Shown: positions 17,996 to 26,890, counted from the stretch's first letter. The stretch: DNA of 36,255 nt from an uncultured Sulfolobales archaeon (GCA_937921695.1 CAKZTZ010000028.1:1-36255); one strand, 5' to 3'. Made by a program: numbers and translations. Notes: generated by a model not told the origin, from the letters alone.

Positions 17996-18976
17996 TTGGC
18001 TGAAACATCCATAGAGGCTGTCAAGCTCGTTAAACAGTTCGGCCCGCTAACCGCGGTTAAAGGCGTGTCTTTTAAAGTGAAGAAGGGGGAGCTCTACGCC
18101 CTCCTAGGCCCCAACGGGGCCGGGAAAACCACCACTGTAAAAATGTTAACAACCCTCCTCAAGCCTACGAGCGGGGAAGCTTACATAGAAGGTTATAGTG
18201 TCTTAAGAGATACTATTAAAGTTAGGAGGATCATAGGCCTCATACCTCAAGACCTCACAGCCGACGATGAAATGAGCGGGTGGGAAAACGTCCTAATACA
18301 AGCTAAACTCTATGGATACAAGGGGAGGGAAGCTGAAGAGAGGGCCAGAAGATCCCTGGAAATAGTAGACTTGTGGGGAGCCGCGCGCAGGAAGGTTTCA
18401 ACATACAGTGGAGGTATGAGGAGGAGGCTTGAAATAGCTATGAGCCTAGTCCACGACCCCCAAGTCCTATTCCTAGACGAGCCAACTCTAGGCCTAGACG
18501 TTCAGGGCAGGAGGGCCATATGGGATCTAGTTAGAGAGTTTAAGAAAAACGGGATAACCATAATGCTGACAACACACTACATGGAGGAGGCTGAAGCCTT
18601 ATCAGATAGGGTGGCGATTATAGATATGGGAGAGATTAAGGCTGAAGGGACGCCTGAGGATTTAAAGAGTAAACTAGGGGGTGATAAAGTGTATATTGAA
18701 GCTTTAACTCCTGAAGAAGCTGCAGAAGCGTTTTCAGAACTCGGCCAGAGAGGCTTTAACGTGAAGCTCGAAAATTCAACAGTAATAGTTAAAGTTTCCA
18801 ATGCAGCTACAAGCCTCCCTGAGATAGCTAGAGTGTTAAGCGAGAGGAGGGTGAAAGCAGTGAATATTGTGAGGCCTAACCTGGAAGAAGTGTTCCTAGA
18901 GTTGACGGGTAGGAGGCTCCGGGAGGAGGCTTTCGACTCTTTCAGGTTTAGAGTTTTATCCCATAAGATCAGGTGA
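17996..18976 (+). CDS. ABC transporter ATP-binding protein, DrrA/CcmA type
   Basis: Energises an ABC-2 exporter at the cytoplasmic membrane. It has Walker A GPNGAGKTT (near residue 38), Q-loop LIPQDL, signature YSGGMRRRLEIAMSL, Walker B VLFLDEPTLGLD and the H-loop LTTHYMEEAE. A C-terminal ~90-residue extension is typical of the DrrA drug/polysaccharide subfamily. The start is TTG (MAETSIEAVK). It is followed after 6 nt by its permease. Confidence 0.93.
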   Translation: MAETSIEAVKLVKQFGPLTAVKGVSFKVKKGELYALLGPNGAGKTTTVKMLTTLLKPTSGEAYIEGYSVLRDTIKVRRIIGLIPQDLTADDEMSGWENVLIQAKLYGYKGREAEERARRSLEIVDLWGAARRKVSTYSGGMRRRLEIAMSLVHDPQVLFLDEPTLGLDVQGRRAIWDLVREFKKNGITIMLTTHYMEEAEALSDRVAIIDMGEIKAEGTPEDLKSKLGGDKVYIEALTPEEAAEAFSELGQRGFNVKLENSTVIVKVSNAATSLPEIARVLSERRVKAVNIVRPNLEEVFLELTGRRLREEAFDSFRFRVLSHKIR

Positions 18977-18982
18977 TGGGGT

Positions 18983-19831
18983 TTGCTTAGCGAGACTTAC
19001 GTGTTGTTCATGAGGGAGACTAAGAGGTGGGTTGGGAGGAAGCCTGTCCTCATAGTGTCTCTGATAACACCGTTATTCTGGGTGCTATTGTTCGGTAAGA
19101 GTTTCAACATAACTAACATGATCAATGTGGGGGACCTTGCGCTCCCCCAAGAATATTATGCTATAGCTCTCAAGATAGTTGAAGCTATAAGGTTTAGGGT
19201 TTTCGAGATTTTCGGATCACAGGACTATTTTACTTACATGGCCTCCGGGATGATTGTTGTGATGACACTTTTCCAAGGCACCTTCTCCGGGGTTTCAACA
19301 GTTTTTGATAAGAGGCTCGGCTACATGTCTAGGCTTATGGTCTCGCCGATAAGGAGGGAGAGTATTTACTTGGCTAAAGTGGCTGCCTCTGTTTTTAGAG
19401 CCCTAGTATTATCCCTCACGCTTTTAATGGTGGCTTACATAGCTGGGTTCAAGTTTAAGGAAGGGTTTACAGTGATAGACCTCGCAGCGGCCATTGTCGT
19501 GGTGACTTTGACATCGTTAACTTTCACCAGTATATTCATGTTAGTAGGCTTCCTCACAGATAGCCATGAAGTAATCTTCTCCACGGCTAACCTAGTAAAC
19601 CTCCCTCTAATGTTCACGTCGAGCGCCCTATTCCCTATTAGCCAGATGCCGGAGTGGCTGAGAGTAATAGCTGGGGTGAACCCTTTAACGTACGCTTCCG
19701 ACCTTGTCAGGTATTTCCTTATAGGTAAGTCTATGAGCGATCCCTGGCTAGTGTTCGCCGCTCTCGCCGCCGCGTCTCTCGTTACATTAGTAGTGTGTAT
19801 GAAGCTCTCAGTAAGAGCCTTAGATAAGTAG
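18983..19831 (+). CDS. ABC-2 type transporter permease
   Basis: Membrane partner of the preceding ATPase. About six hydrophobic segments are seen in 282 residues: VLIVSLITPLFWVLLFG near residue 25, MASGMIVVMTLF near 85, ALVLSLTLLMVAYIAG near 140, AAAIVVVTLTSLTF near 168, VNLPLMFTSSALFPI and LVFAALAAASLVTLVVCM. The ABC-2 signature ending (LFPISQMPEWLRVIAGVNPLTYASDLVRY) is clear. The start is TTG after a GGTGATGGGG Shine-Dalgarno. The substrate (drug, lipid or polysaccharide) is not evident. Confidence 0.92.
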   Translation: MLSETYVLFMRETKRWVGRKPVLIVSLITPLFWVLLFGKSFNITNMINVGDLALPQEYYAIALKIVEAIRFRVFEIFGSQDYFTYMASGMIVVMTLFQGTFSGVSTVFDKRLGYMSRLMVSPIRRESIYLAKVAASVFRALVLSLTLLMVAYIAGFKFKEGFTVIDLAAAIVVVTLTSLTFTSIFMLVGFLTDSHEVIFSTANLVNLPLMFTSSALFPISQMPEWLRVIAGVNPLTYASDLVRYFLIGKSMSDPWLVFAALAAASLVTLVVCMKLSVRALDK

Positions 19832-19835
19832 TCAA

Positions 19836-19845
19836 GATTTAAATT
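19836..19845 (+). promoter_or_regulatory. TATA box for glmS
   Basis: GATTTAAATT directly follows the permease stop and lies about 51-60 nt before the glmS TTG. A GGAGGGGTG Shine-Dalgarno is at 19878-19886. Confidence 0.4.
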
Positions 19846-19895
19846 ATCTTACGTAAAGCTAGAGTTTAGGGTCTCCCTGGAGGGGTGTAGTGTTT

Positions 19896-21737
19896 TTGTG
19901 CGGTATTATAGGGGTTTGCTCTGTAGACCGCAACGTGGCCCCTATGATATCTCTAGGGCTTAGGAGGCTCGAGTATAGGGGTTATGATAGTGTGGGCGTG
20001 GCTATCATAGATGAGAGGAACGTTCAAGTCTGGAAGGCTAAAGGTGACGTTGACAGTTTCCTTTCAAGGTTTAAAATTGATAGTATAGCTGGTAAGACTG
20101 GGCTCGGGCATACTAGGTGGGCTACTCACGGGCCTCCCAGCGATGTTAACGCCCACCCCCACATGGACTGTAGGGGTAAGATTGCCGTAGTCCATAATGG
20201 TGTCCTCAGGAATTTCGTTACGCTAAGGAGTATATTGGAGCTTAGGGGTCACTCAATAGTTAGCGATACTGACACAGAGTTGATAGCCCACCTTATAGAA
20301 GATGAGACGCAATTCTCCTCTAGTTTCTTCGAGGCTTTCGCGAGGGCTGTTTCAAGGCTTGAAGGGAGCTATGCTATAGCTGTGGTTAACGAGGAAGAGC
20401 CTCATAGAATATACTTTGCCAGGATGAAGAGCCCCCTAGTAATAGGGGTCGGCGGGGGGTTTAATGCTGTAGCTAGCGATATTCCAGCCATAGTAGAATA
20501 TACTAGGAGGATCATAGTGTTGAATGATGGAGAACTAGGCTGGATAACGCCTGGGGAGGTTAGAGTTTTCAGGTTGACAGATGAGGGTTTAGTTGAGGTC
20601 GACAGGGAAGAACTCCTATCTAGAATATTCTTTATAGAGTGGAGTGTTGAAGCCGCCTCTAAACATGGATACCCGTATTTCATGATGAAAGAGATAGTTG
20701 AGCAGCCGGATTCCGTGAGGAGTACTTATGAGGGTAACGTTAGCGACCCAGTGCTCAAAGCTATAGCCTCCCTCCTTGCAACATCCGATAACATAATTGT
20801 GACTGGAGCGGGGACAAGCTACCATGCGGGGCTTGTTTTCACCTACTACCTAGCTAACATAGCGGGGAGGCATTCAATACCCCTCATAGCCTCCGAGTAT
20901 AAGATCTTAGAGAGGGCTGTGAGTAAGAGGGATGTTGTCGTAGCTATAAGCCAGAGCGGGGAGACTTTCGACACTCTAGAGGCTGTAAGGGCTTTCAAGG
21001 GGAAAGGCGCTAGAGTCGTGGGGGTCACTAATGTTGTTGGCAGCGCCTTGTCGAGGGAGGCTGACATAACCGTGTACATGAGGGCAGGCCCTGAGATTGG
21101 AGTAGCGGCAACTAAAACCTTCACCTCCCAAATAATGCTCCTAACCCTCATATCAATATATACAGCCCGAGAGGCGGGGCTACTCGGAGATTCAGAGGTT
21201 GAAGCTGAAATTGCAAGCCTAGCCGAGGCCCCCGACATAGTTAGAGAGTCTATAGAGAGATCTATAGAAGTAATAAACGATAGAGAGCTTGGAGAGCATA
21301 GAAGCGCCTACATACTAGGAAGGGGCCTAGGAGCACACATAGCCAAAGAAGCAGCATTAAAAATTAAAGAAATAGCATATGTGCACGCAGAATCATACCC
21401 CGCAGGCGAAAGCAAACACGGACCAATAGCCCTCATAGATAAAGAGTTCCCAGTATACTTCGCAGCTACAAGAGACTCTCCGGAAATCACAGGCAACATC
21501 ATGGAGATGGCCGCCAGAGGAGCTAGAGTAGTAGTGGTAAAACCAGAAGACTACAAACTACCAGTAGGGGTCAAGGAAGCCAAAATAGTAGAAATGCCCC
21601 CAACAAAAAAAGACATAAAACTAGACCCCTACGCCCTAACACCATACTTCCAAATACTAGCCTATAAAGAAGCTGTAGCTAGAGGATACAACCCGGACAA
21701 ACCGAGAAACCTAGCAAAAACAGTCACAGTAGAGTGA
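19896..21737 (+). CDS. glmS: Glutamine-fructose-6-phosphate aminotransferase (isomerizing)
   Basis: Makes glucosamine-6-phosphate, the entry to amino-sugar and UDP-GlcNAc synthesis. The N-terminal glutaminase must begin with cysteine, so the start is the TTG at 19896, giving M-C-G-I-I-G. The upstream in-frame GTG at 19890 would add two residues and bury the nucleophile. Glutaminase motifs are YRGYDSVGVA, HTRWATHG and DTDTELIAHL. Two SIS isomerase domains follow (TGAGTSYHAGL, SQSGETFDTLEA, LGRGLGAHIAKEAALKIKE, ESYPAGESKHGP). The C-terminal KTVTVE is the typical glmS end. It is 613 residues, full length. Confidence 0.97.
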   Translation: MCGIIGVCSVDRNVAPMISLGLRRLEYRGYDSVGVAIIDERNVQVWKAKGDVDSFLSRFKIDSIAGKTGLGHTRWATHGPPSDVNAHPHMDCRGKIAVVHNGVLRNFVTLRSILELRGHSIVSDTDTELIAHLIEDETQFSSSFFEAFARAVSRLEGSYAIAVVNEEEPHRIYFARMKSPLVIGVGGGFNAVASDIPAIVEYTRRIIVLNDGELGWITPGEVRVFRLTDEGLVEVDREELLSRIFFIEWSVEAASKHGYPYFMMKEIVEQPDSVRSTYEGNVSDPVLKAIASLLATSDNIIVTGAGTSYHAGLVFTYYLANIAGRHSIPLIASEYKILERAVSKRDVVVAISQSGETFDTLEAVRAFKGKGARVVGVTNVVGSALSREADITVYMRAGPEIGVAATKTFTSQIMLLTLISIYTAREAGLLGDSEVEAEIASLAEAPDIVRESIERSIEVINDRELGEHRSAYILGRGLGAHIAKEAALKIKEIAYVHAESYPAGESKHGPIALIDKEFPVYFAATRDSPEITGNIMEMAARGARVVVVKPEDYKLPVGVKEAKIVEMPPTKKDIKLDPYALTPYFQILAYKEAVARGYNPDKPRNLAKTVTVE

Positions 21738-21827
21738 AAACCTTCCGCCCCAGTTTTACTCTGGCCACCCTCAGGGTATGGGGTTTCAGTTATTCGGGCG
21801 TTTATTTCAAGGGTTTTCAATGGTTTA

Positions 21828-22526
21828 CTATAGTATTTTACATTCTCCTATTTTCTCTGTTTTTACAGTGTCTCTTAGTTTTCTACTTATTGAGTCTGCT
21901 AGTCTCGTGGGCTCCGGCATTTTCTCGTTTTTCTTTATCATTGTGGCTACTAGTTTTAGGGCTGTCTCCACTGATATTCTGTGGCCCGGGCTTACGTATA
22001 TTTTCCAGTCTCCAGCCTCTAGTACTCCCCCCACTATTTCTCCCTTGTATATTATGAGCCTCCTGGCCCCTACAGGCTCTTCTTTCCCTGCTAGTATTCT
22101 CTTGGCTACCCCTATCGATGGCTTGTTGAAGGCTAAGCCTATGTGGCTGGCTATGCCGGCTTTCCTCGGGTGGGCTATTCCGTGCCCATCTACTACTAGT
22201 AGGTCTACCCTCTCGTCTGCCAGTGCTTTTGATAGTAGGGGTGTTAGGATTTCCATTTCCCTGAATGCTAGGAGGCCAGGTATGTAGGGTATGCACGCGC
22301 GTTTAACAGCATAGAAGCATTTGACCGCTGAGAGCTCCGGGTATTTTAAGACAACTAGAACTCCAAGGCCTAAACTCCCGTCTTTAAAGTATGAAACGTC
22401 TAGGCCTCCAACCCTCTCTATTACACCATAGTCATCTTCGACTTTAACGAGCTTTGAGAGGAGCTCTTGAGCCCTTGAAGCCTTAGAAGGGTTAAACCTG
22501 AGGCGCGCCTCCCTGCAAGGGTCCAT
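21828..22526 (-). CDS. nfi: Endonuclease V
   Basis: Cleaves DNA (and RNA in some homologues) one base 3' of deaminated bases such as inosine. 232 residues. Catalytic acidic residues lie in the motifs VGGLDVSY and LLVVDGHGIAHPRKAGIASHIG. PYIPGLLAFREME (the PYIP wedge) is also present. The C-terminal extension is charged. The ATG at 22524-22526 abuts the stop of the proteasome gene, so the two are co-transcribed. Confidence 0.95.
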   Translation of the reverse strand: MDPCREARLRFNPSKASRAQELLSKLVKVEDDYGVIERVGGLDVSYFKDGSLGLGVLVVLKYPELSAVKCFYAVKRACIPYIPGLLAFREMEILTPLLSKALADERVDLLVVDGHGIAHPRKAGIASHIGLAFNKPSIGVAKRILAGKEEPVGARRLIIYKGEIVGGVLEAGDWKIYVSPGHRISVETALKLVATMIKKNEKMPEPTRLADSISRKLRDTVKTEKIGECKIL

Positions 22527-23159
22527 TTAACCCTCAACTAGCCTTAAAACTATGCTCTTCTGTCGGACCCCGCTACCCGTTATGGTTGCAACATCTATGC
22601 CGTCCCCGCTACCCACATCCCTACCTATAGCGGCCCTTATCGAGGCTATTGCGAGCTTCTCAGCATCCTCTACTGTTAAACCCTCATTATAATCCCTCTC
22701 TAGGAGGCCGAAAGCTATAGCAGCCCCCGTGCCTACGGCAGCGTAATCCTCTTCTATTATCGAGCCTAGAGGGTCTAGAACATAGAGTTTGGGGGAGCCG
22801 TCCGGCTCTAAGCCTCCTACTAGAGTCTCTACAATGAACGGGAACCATTTATAAGAATACATTATCGTGGAAAGCCTCTTAGCCACGGTTTTAACCGTGG
22901 GAGTCACGCCTGAAGTTAACTGGTAGAACCTCAACTCAGCTTCTAAAAGCCTTATGAGCCCCCCCGCATCTCCATAAAGCCCCGCGAAGGCTATTGCAGT
23001 CCTATCGTTAATAACGAATATCTTCCTGGCACTCTTACTTAGAACGAGGCCCCCATAGCTCAGCCTCTTATCTGTAGCGAGGACAATGCCGCCTTTAACC
23101 TTAACACCGACAACTGTAGCCCTGAACAACTCCTCGGGTACTGCGGCCACTCTATGCAC
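22527..23159 (-). CDS. psmB: Proteasome beta subunit paralogue lacking the catalytic Thr1
   Basis: 20S proteasome beta-fold protein of 210 residues with a short N-terminal segment before the core. Aligned without gaps to the Thermoplasma beta start (T-T-T-V-G), the position of the nucleophile Thr1 is Ala14 (R-A-T-V-V-G). Asp17 and Lys33 equivalents are retained (LATDKR at Asp30; SARKIF at Lys46). Several crenarchaea have one active and one inactive beta subunit, and this fits the inactive or structural one. The core is otherwise intact (AFAGLYGDAGGLIRLLEAE, LVGGLEPDGSPKLYVLD, GSGDGIDVATIT). GTG start with its own TATA box. Confidence 0.9.
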   Translation of the reverse strand: MHRVAAVPEELFRATVVGVKVKGGIVLATDKRLSYGGLVLSKSARKIFVINDRTAIAFAGLYGDAGGLIRLLEAELRFYQLTSGVTPTVKTVAKRLSTIMYSYKWFPFIVETLVGGLEPDGSPKLYVLDPLGSIIEEDYAAVGTGAAIAFGLLERDYNEGLTVEDAEKLAIASIRAAIGRDVGSGDGIDVATITGSGVRQKSIVLRLVEG

Positions 23160-23183
23160 CCACTGAAATCTGGTGAACCAGGA

Positions 23184-23193
23184 GTTTAAAAGC
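23184..23193 (-). promoter_or_regulatory. TATA box for psmB-nfi
   Basis: Minus-strand GCTTTTAAAC lies about 25-34 nt before the psmB GTG, so the transcript would have almost no leader. Confidence 0.45.
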
Positions 23194-23203
23194 TAGAGTT
23201 AAG

Positions 23204-24691
23204 TTAGTGCAAGTAAACGTGGAGCATAGAGTTGACATCCGGGTCTCCGAGTTTAAACGAGACTATACCGTGGAACCCGTCGAGCTCTATGCGCTCTAAG
23301 CCCTCCCCGACTCTATACTTCTCAGAGGAGATTAGACTAGGGGGGAGCCCTGCATCATACTCGTATACTGTTAGAGTGTTAGGTTTACTAGCTGATATTT
23401 TGAGTTTCTTACTCTTATAGCCTGAAAGCGGTATGCCCCCGAAATTCTCAGACCCAACCATGGCCCCTTCGAATTTGAAAGCCACCGGGGGGCTCCCCCT
23501 GTTTATGAGCGTGTCCTCTTCAACAGCAGTTAAATCTCTGAACCCCACATCTATGGGGCTGGAGTCGAGGCCTCCAAGGTTTGGAGATGTGTTGTAAGCT
23601 ATTAAGATTTTAGAACCTATTTTAGCCATAGAAGTAATCCTGGCCCCGTAAACCCCCACTATCCTAGCTTGGGGAGGCGTTATGTAGAGGAGGACGCTAG
23701 GGCCTCTAACCCTGTTTATAACCCTAGCTACATCGACACTATCTATGTGGAGGACGCCGTGAGTGTAGGCGTTAAACGGGGCCAGTATCCCCCCACCTAC
23801 TGGTAGAGCGTTAGACCTTTGAGGCGAAAGCTGAGAGTACAGGGCGCCCCCAAAATCTAGGACTCTAACGAAGCGAGGCTCTTCAAGCTCGGGCTCCACG
23901 GGGTTCCCAACGAGGAAGCCCCCTCTCATGAAATGATAGTATCTAGTGTAAGCGCTTATAGCGTACCCGGAGCCTCTAAACTCGACTCCGCCCCCATCTA
24001 CAGAGATAGAACTCCAGTCTTTAACATTATACTCGAACCGCTTCCTCGATATTAGGTCAAAACACTGAACCCCATCTACCCCTCTAACCCATTCAGGCTG
24101 CATGTCGAAACAAGCATAGTCTAGGAATAGGGATCCTTTAAGGCTTGGGGTCTCGCTGAGCCTCTCCGCCTTCCCGCTCTTAGGGTCTATCTCGTAAACG
24201 CCTAGGTTCTCGTGCCCGTCGCCCCTGGCTATGAGTAGTTTCGAGCTCACAGGGTCGAAGATTATTTCTGAGACTTCCCCAGCCCATTTAGACTCTTGGC
24301 GTATAGTGTCCGACCATAGGAGTTTCACCGCCCTCTCCCTTAAATCATAGGAGTGCACGTGGCTGAACTTGTTCCTGAAATCTATTTCGCCCTTAAACCC
24401 TACTTTACCCTTAAATACTGCCGGGTTGTGAACCCAGCCCCCGAAGAATATTGTTTCATCAACGCAGTCAACAGCATTATAAGTGTCGCCCCCGGAAGCC
24501 GGCCCCGGCCCTAGAGCTGTAAACTTGTAAACGCTCTCCCCAGACTCTTCTATGAAATGAGCTTCAGCCTCGAAAGCCAGAGTATAATATAGGGTCCCCC
24601 TACAATACTTGAGGCCGAAAACACCCCCAGAACCCCACTCAGGCCCGTATCTCGGTGGTTTTAATTCTAGAAACTTCTCGAACCACGTCAC
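23204..24691 (-). CDS. DUF2139-like protein, probably beta-propeller
   Basis: 495 residues without signal peptide or membrane segments. It has many repeated beta-strand patterns with aromatic residues (TLYYTLAF, ETIFFGGWVHNPAVF, LLIARGDGHENLGVYEIDP), suggesting a cytoplasmic propeller. It resembles the archaeal DUF2139 family, whose function is not known. I am only moderately sure of this assignment. It starts at GTG 24689-24691 in the stop of the Rpo13 gene (GTGA overlap), so its translation is coupled to an RNA polymerase subunit gene. Confidence 0.65.
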   Translation of the reverse strand: MTWFEKFLELKPPRYGPEWGSGGVFGLKYCRGTLYYTLAFEAEAHFIEESGESVYKFTALGPGPASGGDTYNAVDCVDETIFFGGWVHNPAVFKGKVGFKGEIDFRNKFSHVHSYDLRERAVKLLWSDTIRQESKWAGEVSEIIFDPVSSKLLIARGDGHENLGVYEIDPKSGKAERLSETPSLKGSLFLDYACFDMQPEWVRGVDGVQCFDLISRKRFEYNVKDWSSISVDGGGVEFRGSGYAISAYTRYYHFMRGGFLVGNPVEPELEEPRFVRVLDFGGALYSQLSPQRSNALPVGGGILAPFNAYTHGVLHIDSVDVARVINRVRGPSVLLYITPPQARIVGVYGARITSMAKIGSKILIAYNTSPNLGGLDSSPIDVGFRDLTAVEEDTLINRGSPPVAFKFEGAMVGSENFGGIPLSGYKSKKLKISASKPNTLTVYEYDAGLPPSLISSEKYRVGEGLERIELDGFHGIVSFKLGDPDVNSMLHVYLH

Positions 24692-25125
24692 TTCTTAGAT
24701 CCCTCTGGTTTCTTAGCTTTAGATTTTTTCTTGGAAGGCTTCTTCTTAGGTTTCTTCTCTTTAGGCTTCGCCTTCTTCGCTTCTCCCGGTTTCTTCTCTT
24801 TACGGGCTCTCCTGGTTTTAGGTTTTTTAACTATAGTTCCGGCTTTAATCAGCTCCCTCAGCCTCCTCTCTACGTTAGCTCTATAGAGTTTCTTGACGTC
24901 GTCAACGCTTATAATACCCTCAGAAGCGTCGCTAAGGATTTCGACAGCGTTAATCATCACCTCTAGAATCTCAGGTTTAGTAACATCGTATAGGAGAGCG
25001 GCCTCCTCCGCTTCTAAAGCCTCGCCCTCTACAGGCTGAACTTCTTCCCCCTCCTCCCTCCTCTCTACGAGTTCTACCCCAGCCTCTTCAGCTTCTTCCC
25101 TCTCCTCGAAGGACTCGCTGGACAT
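24688..25125 (-). CDS. rpo13: RNA polymerase subunit Rpo13 homologue
   Basis: Rpo13 is a small crenarchaeal RNA polymerase subunit that sits near the downstream DNA channel. The Sulfolobus protein has an acidic N-terminus, a central helix-turn-helix and a lysine-rich C-terminal tail. This protein shows the same order: Glu-rich residues 4-43; helices KPEILEVMINAVEILSD and ISVDDVKKLYRANVERRLREL (about 50-92); and a tail almost entirely K/P/A (about 98-145). The helix core, with ISVDDVKKLY, is close to the Sulfolobus ISVDEAKRLF as I recall it. At 145 residues it is longer than the roughly 104-residue Sulfolobus form, mostly in both tails. GGAGGTG Shine-Dalgarno before the ATG. Assignment rests on architecture and remembered sequence, not on a search. 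Confidence 0.7.
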   Translation of the reverse strand: MSSESFEEREEAEEAGVELVERREEGEEVQPVEGEALEAEEAALLYDVTKPEILEVMINAVEILSDASEGIISVDDVKKLYRANVERRLRELIKAGTIVKKPKTRRARKEKKPGEAKKAKPKEKKPKKKPSKKKSKAKKPEGSKK

Positions 25126-25154
25126 AGGGCTGACACCTCCGCGGGCAGCACCGT

Positions 25155-25538
25155 CTAGTATAGCTCTAGTTTCCTAACTTCAACTTCGTAGCCTAGCTTC
25201 TTCAAAGCTTCAATTATAACATCTTCTTTAACTCTCCTGTCGAAAGTAATTACAACCCTCCTCTCATCCCCCTCCTTGATGAGCTTGACTCTATCAACTA
25301 TAACAGTTCCTTTAATCATGTCGTTAAGGCTTTTAGAGGGGACTATATAATCTTTAAACTTCCTCCTAGCCATATCATAGAAAGAGTCGAAATTCCTAAG
25401 AACTCTCAAAGCTTCATCTAAATCCTGAGACTCCACACCTAGCTGGCGTGAAATCTCTACGAGCAGCTTCTCAGACTCCTCAAGGGAAACCTCAACACTC
25501 TTATACCTACCCATATCGACACTAACAACCTTCCTCAA
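25155..25538 (-). CDS. Unrecognised small protein upstream of rpo13
   Basis: I do not recognise this soluble alpha/beta protein. An N-terminal segment VEVSLEESEKLLVEISRQLGV leads to DEALRVLRNFDSFYDMARRKFKDYIVP. The C-terminal ~50 residues (GTVIVDRVKLIKEGDERRVVITFDRRVKEDVIIEALKKLGYEVEV) look like a ferredoxin-like beta-alpha-beta half. The start is uncertain. TTG 25536-25538 follows a GGTGGGGG Shine-Dalgarno, while ATG 25512-25514 gives MGRYKSVEVS. Starts farther upstream overlap the TATA box. It is the first gene of the unit with rpo13 and the DUF2139-like gene. Confidence 0.65.
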   Translation of the reverse strand: MRKVVSVDMGRYKSVEVSLEESEKLLVEISRQLGVESQDLDEALRVLRNFDSFYDMARRKFKDYIVPSKSLNDMIKGTVIVDRVKLIKEGDERRVVITFDRRVKEDVIIEALKKLGYEVEVRKLELY

Positions 25539-25570
25539 AACCCCCACCCCCATAGAACGTTGAAAACAAA

Positions 25571-25580
25571 CCTTAAAAAG
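25571..25580 (-). promoter_or_regulatory. TATA box for the unit containing rpo13
   Basis: Minus-strand CTTTTTAAGG, about 33-42 nt before the TTG start at 25538. Transcription would start near 25548 and exclude the longer reading frame beginning at 25586. Confidence 0.5.
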
Positions 25581-25622
25581 GGTCATTCGCGAGGGTTTAG
25601 AGTTAAGCGCTTCTATAAAATA

Positions 25623-26858
25623 TCAAGCTACTCTGGAACTTTTACCCCAGGCTAGGCTTAGGAGGAGTTTCGCTAAGATCGCTAGGAGTATAATGTTCCT
25701 AAGTAAAGCTATTTTCTGTGTAACCCCCTCTAACAGCCAGGGGTTAGAGTCTCCGAAAAACACTATCATTATAGAGGCGTTTAAAGCGTCTGCAACCATG
25801 TATGCTGAGAGCCACCCGGGAGTTAGAGTTGCTAGAGCCACCGGGGTTACCATGAGGATCATTTGCGGCGAGAAGACATAGTTGAGAACTATAGGAGCCA
25901 TTATAGAAGCTAGGGTCAGCCTTCTAACGTCGCCCGCCCCCACTATGGATACAGCTATTATGAACCCGGCAGCTACACCTATAAATAAGGCTGCCATGAT
26001 CCTATTATGTACACTCCATATGTCTCTCGTTAATACCAGGTAGAGGCAGTTTTCACAATACCAGCTTGAGTGGTGGCTTAGGAGCTCGCGGAACCCGTGA
26101 GGCGATAGGAGGGCTAGGAGAGCGTATGGGATTATAGAGGTTATGGCGAAGAACTTAAGATACTCTTTTACCCCCTTCTTCTCGCCCCCTCCAGCAAGCC
26201 TTAGTAGGAGAGCTAGGCCAGCTAAGACTGTTAGGAGTTTAACGGATACTGAAAACCCTATGAGGGCTCCCGCGACTCCATACCTGCCCCTGATGTAATT
26301 GTATAAGCCTAGTGTGAAGAGGGATGCTGCGAGCACGTCCCAGTTATAGGTGAGGTATATTATTAGGGATGGTGAAAAGGCTAGAAGCATGAGCCTTGAA
26401 TAATCTAGGCTCCAAACTTTAAGAATAGCATGTGTAGACGCTACTAGCACTAGTAGGGAAACTATTAGGAATATTACTTGAATATTATAGTGTATAGAGG
26501 CAGCCCTACCCAGAAGCTCCCCGTAATCCTCCGGGCTGTAAGCTTCAGGCATAGCTATTATAAAAGAAGCACATGTAGAGGTGAGCCAGAGGAGGCCTAT
26601 AATGGGGGGGTATTCGAAGTGATAATCAATATAGGGTAGGGGGCAGAGCCTGCGGCCCCCCTCGAGAGTTTCAAACTTACCCTCTTCAAACCAGTGGCTG
26701 CCAGCCTTAAACCTCGTGTAGAAGAGCCCGTAAACTATATCGCTGTATTTGAACCCAAAATTGCCGAAGGGGATCCCGGTATCGGGGTTGTGAATATAGT
26801 AAGATACTAGAACCGAGACCGCTATCACGGTTAAAACAACGTAAACAGGAAGCTTCAA
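25623..26858 (-). CDS. Polytopic membrane protein, GT87/DUF2029-like glycosyltransferase
   Basis: 411 residues with about nine to ten membrane segments, starting with PVYVVLTVIAVSVLVSYYI at residues 4-22. The first extracytoplasmic loop holds an acidic KYSDIVYGLFY and a PYIDYHFEYPPIIGLLWL motif, as seen in the polyprenol-phosphate sugar-dependent GT-C enzymes related to PimE (GT87). It therefore probably transfers a mannose-like sugar to a lipid or protein outside the membrane, but the substrate is unknown. TTG start with a GGGGAGG Shine-Dalgarno. Divergent from the ubiE-like gene. Confidence 0.72.
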   Translation of the reverse strand: MKLPVYVVLTVIAVSVLVSYYIHNPDTGIPFGNFGFKYSDIVYGLFYTRFKAGSHWFEEGKFETLEGGRRLCPLPYIDYHFEYPPIIGLLWLTSTCASFIIAMPEAYSPEDYGELLGRAASIHYNIQVIFLIVSLLVLVASTHAILKVWSLDYSRLMLLAFSPSLIIYLTYNWDVLAASLFTLGLYNYIRGRYGVAGALIGFSVSVKLLTVLAGLALLLRLAGGGEKKGVKEYLKFFAITSIIPYALLALLSPHGFRELLSHHSSWYCENCLYLVLTRDIWSVHNRIMAALFIGVAAGFIIAVSIVGAGDVRRLTLASIMAPIVLNYVFSPQMILMVTPVALATLTPGWLSAYMVADALNASIMIVFFGDSNPWLLEGVTQKIALLRNIILLAILAKLLLSLAWGKSSRVA

Positions 26859-26890
26859 AGCCTCCCCTAACCTAATAATTGTTAATCAAA

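Noticed and set aside
18577-18801. Minus-strand frame opposite the ABC ATPase
   Set aside because: Antisense shadow over the H-loop and C-terminal region of a well-conserved ATPase.
21778-22287. Plus-strand open frame opposite endonuclease V and overlapping the glmS downstream region
   Set aside because: Endonuclease V on the other strand carries all its catalytic motifs, and this frame shows only Ser/Leu-rich shadow sequence.
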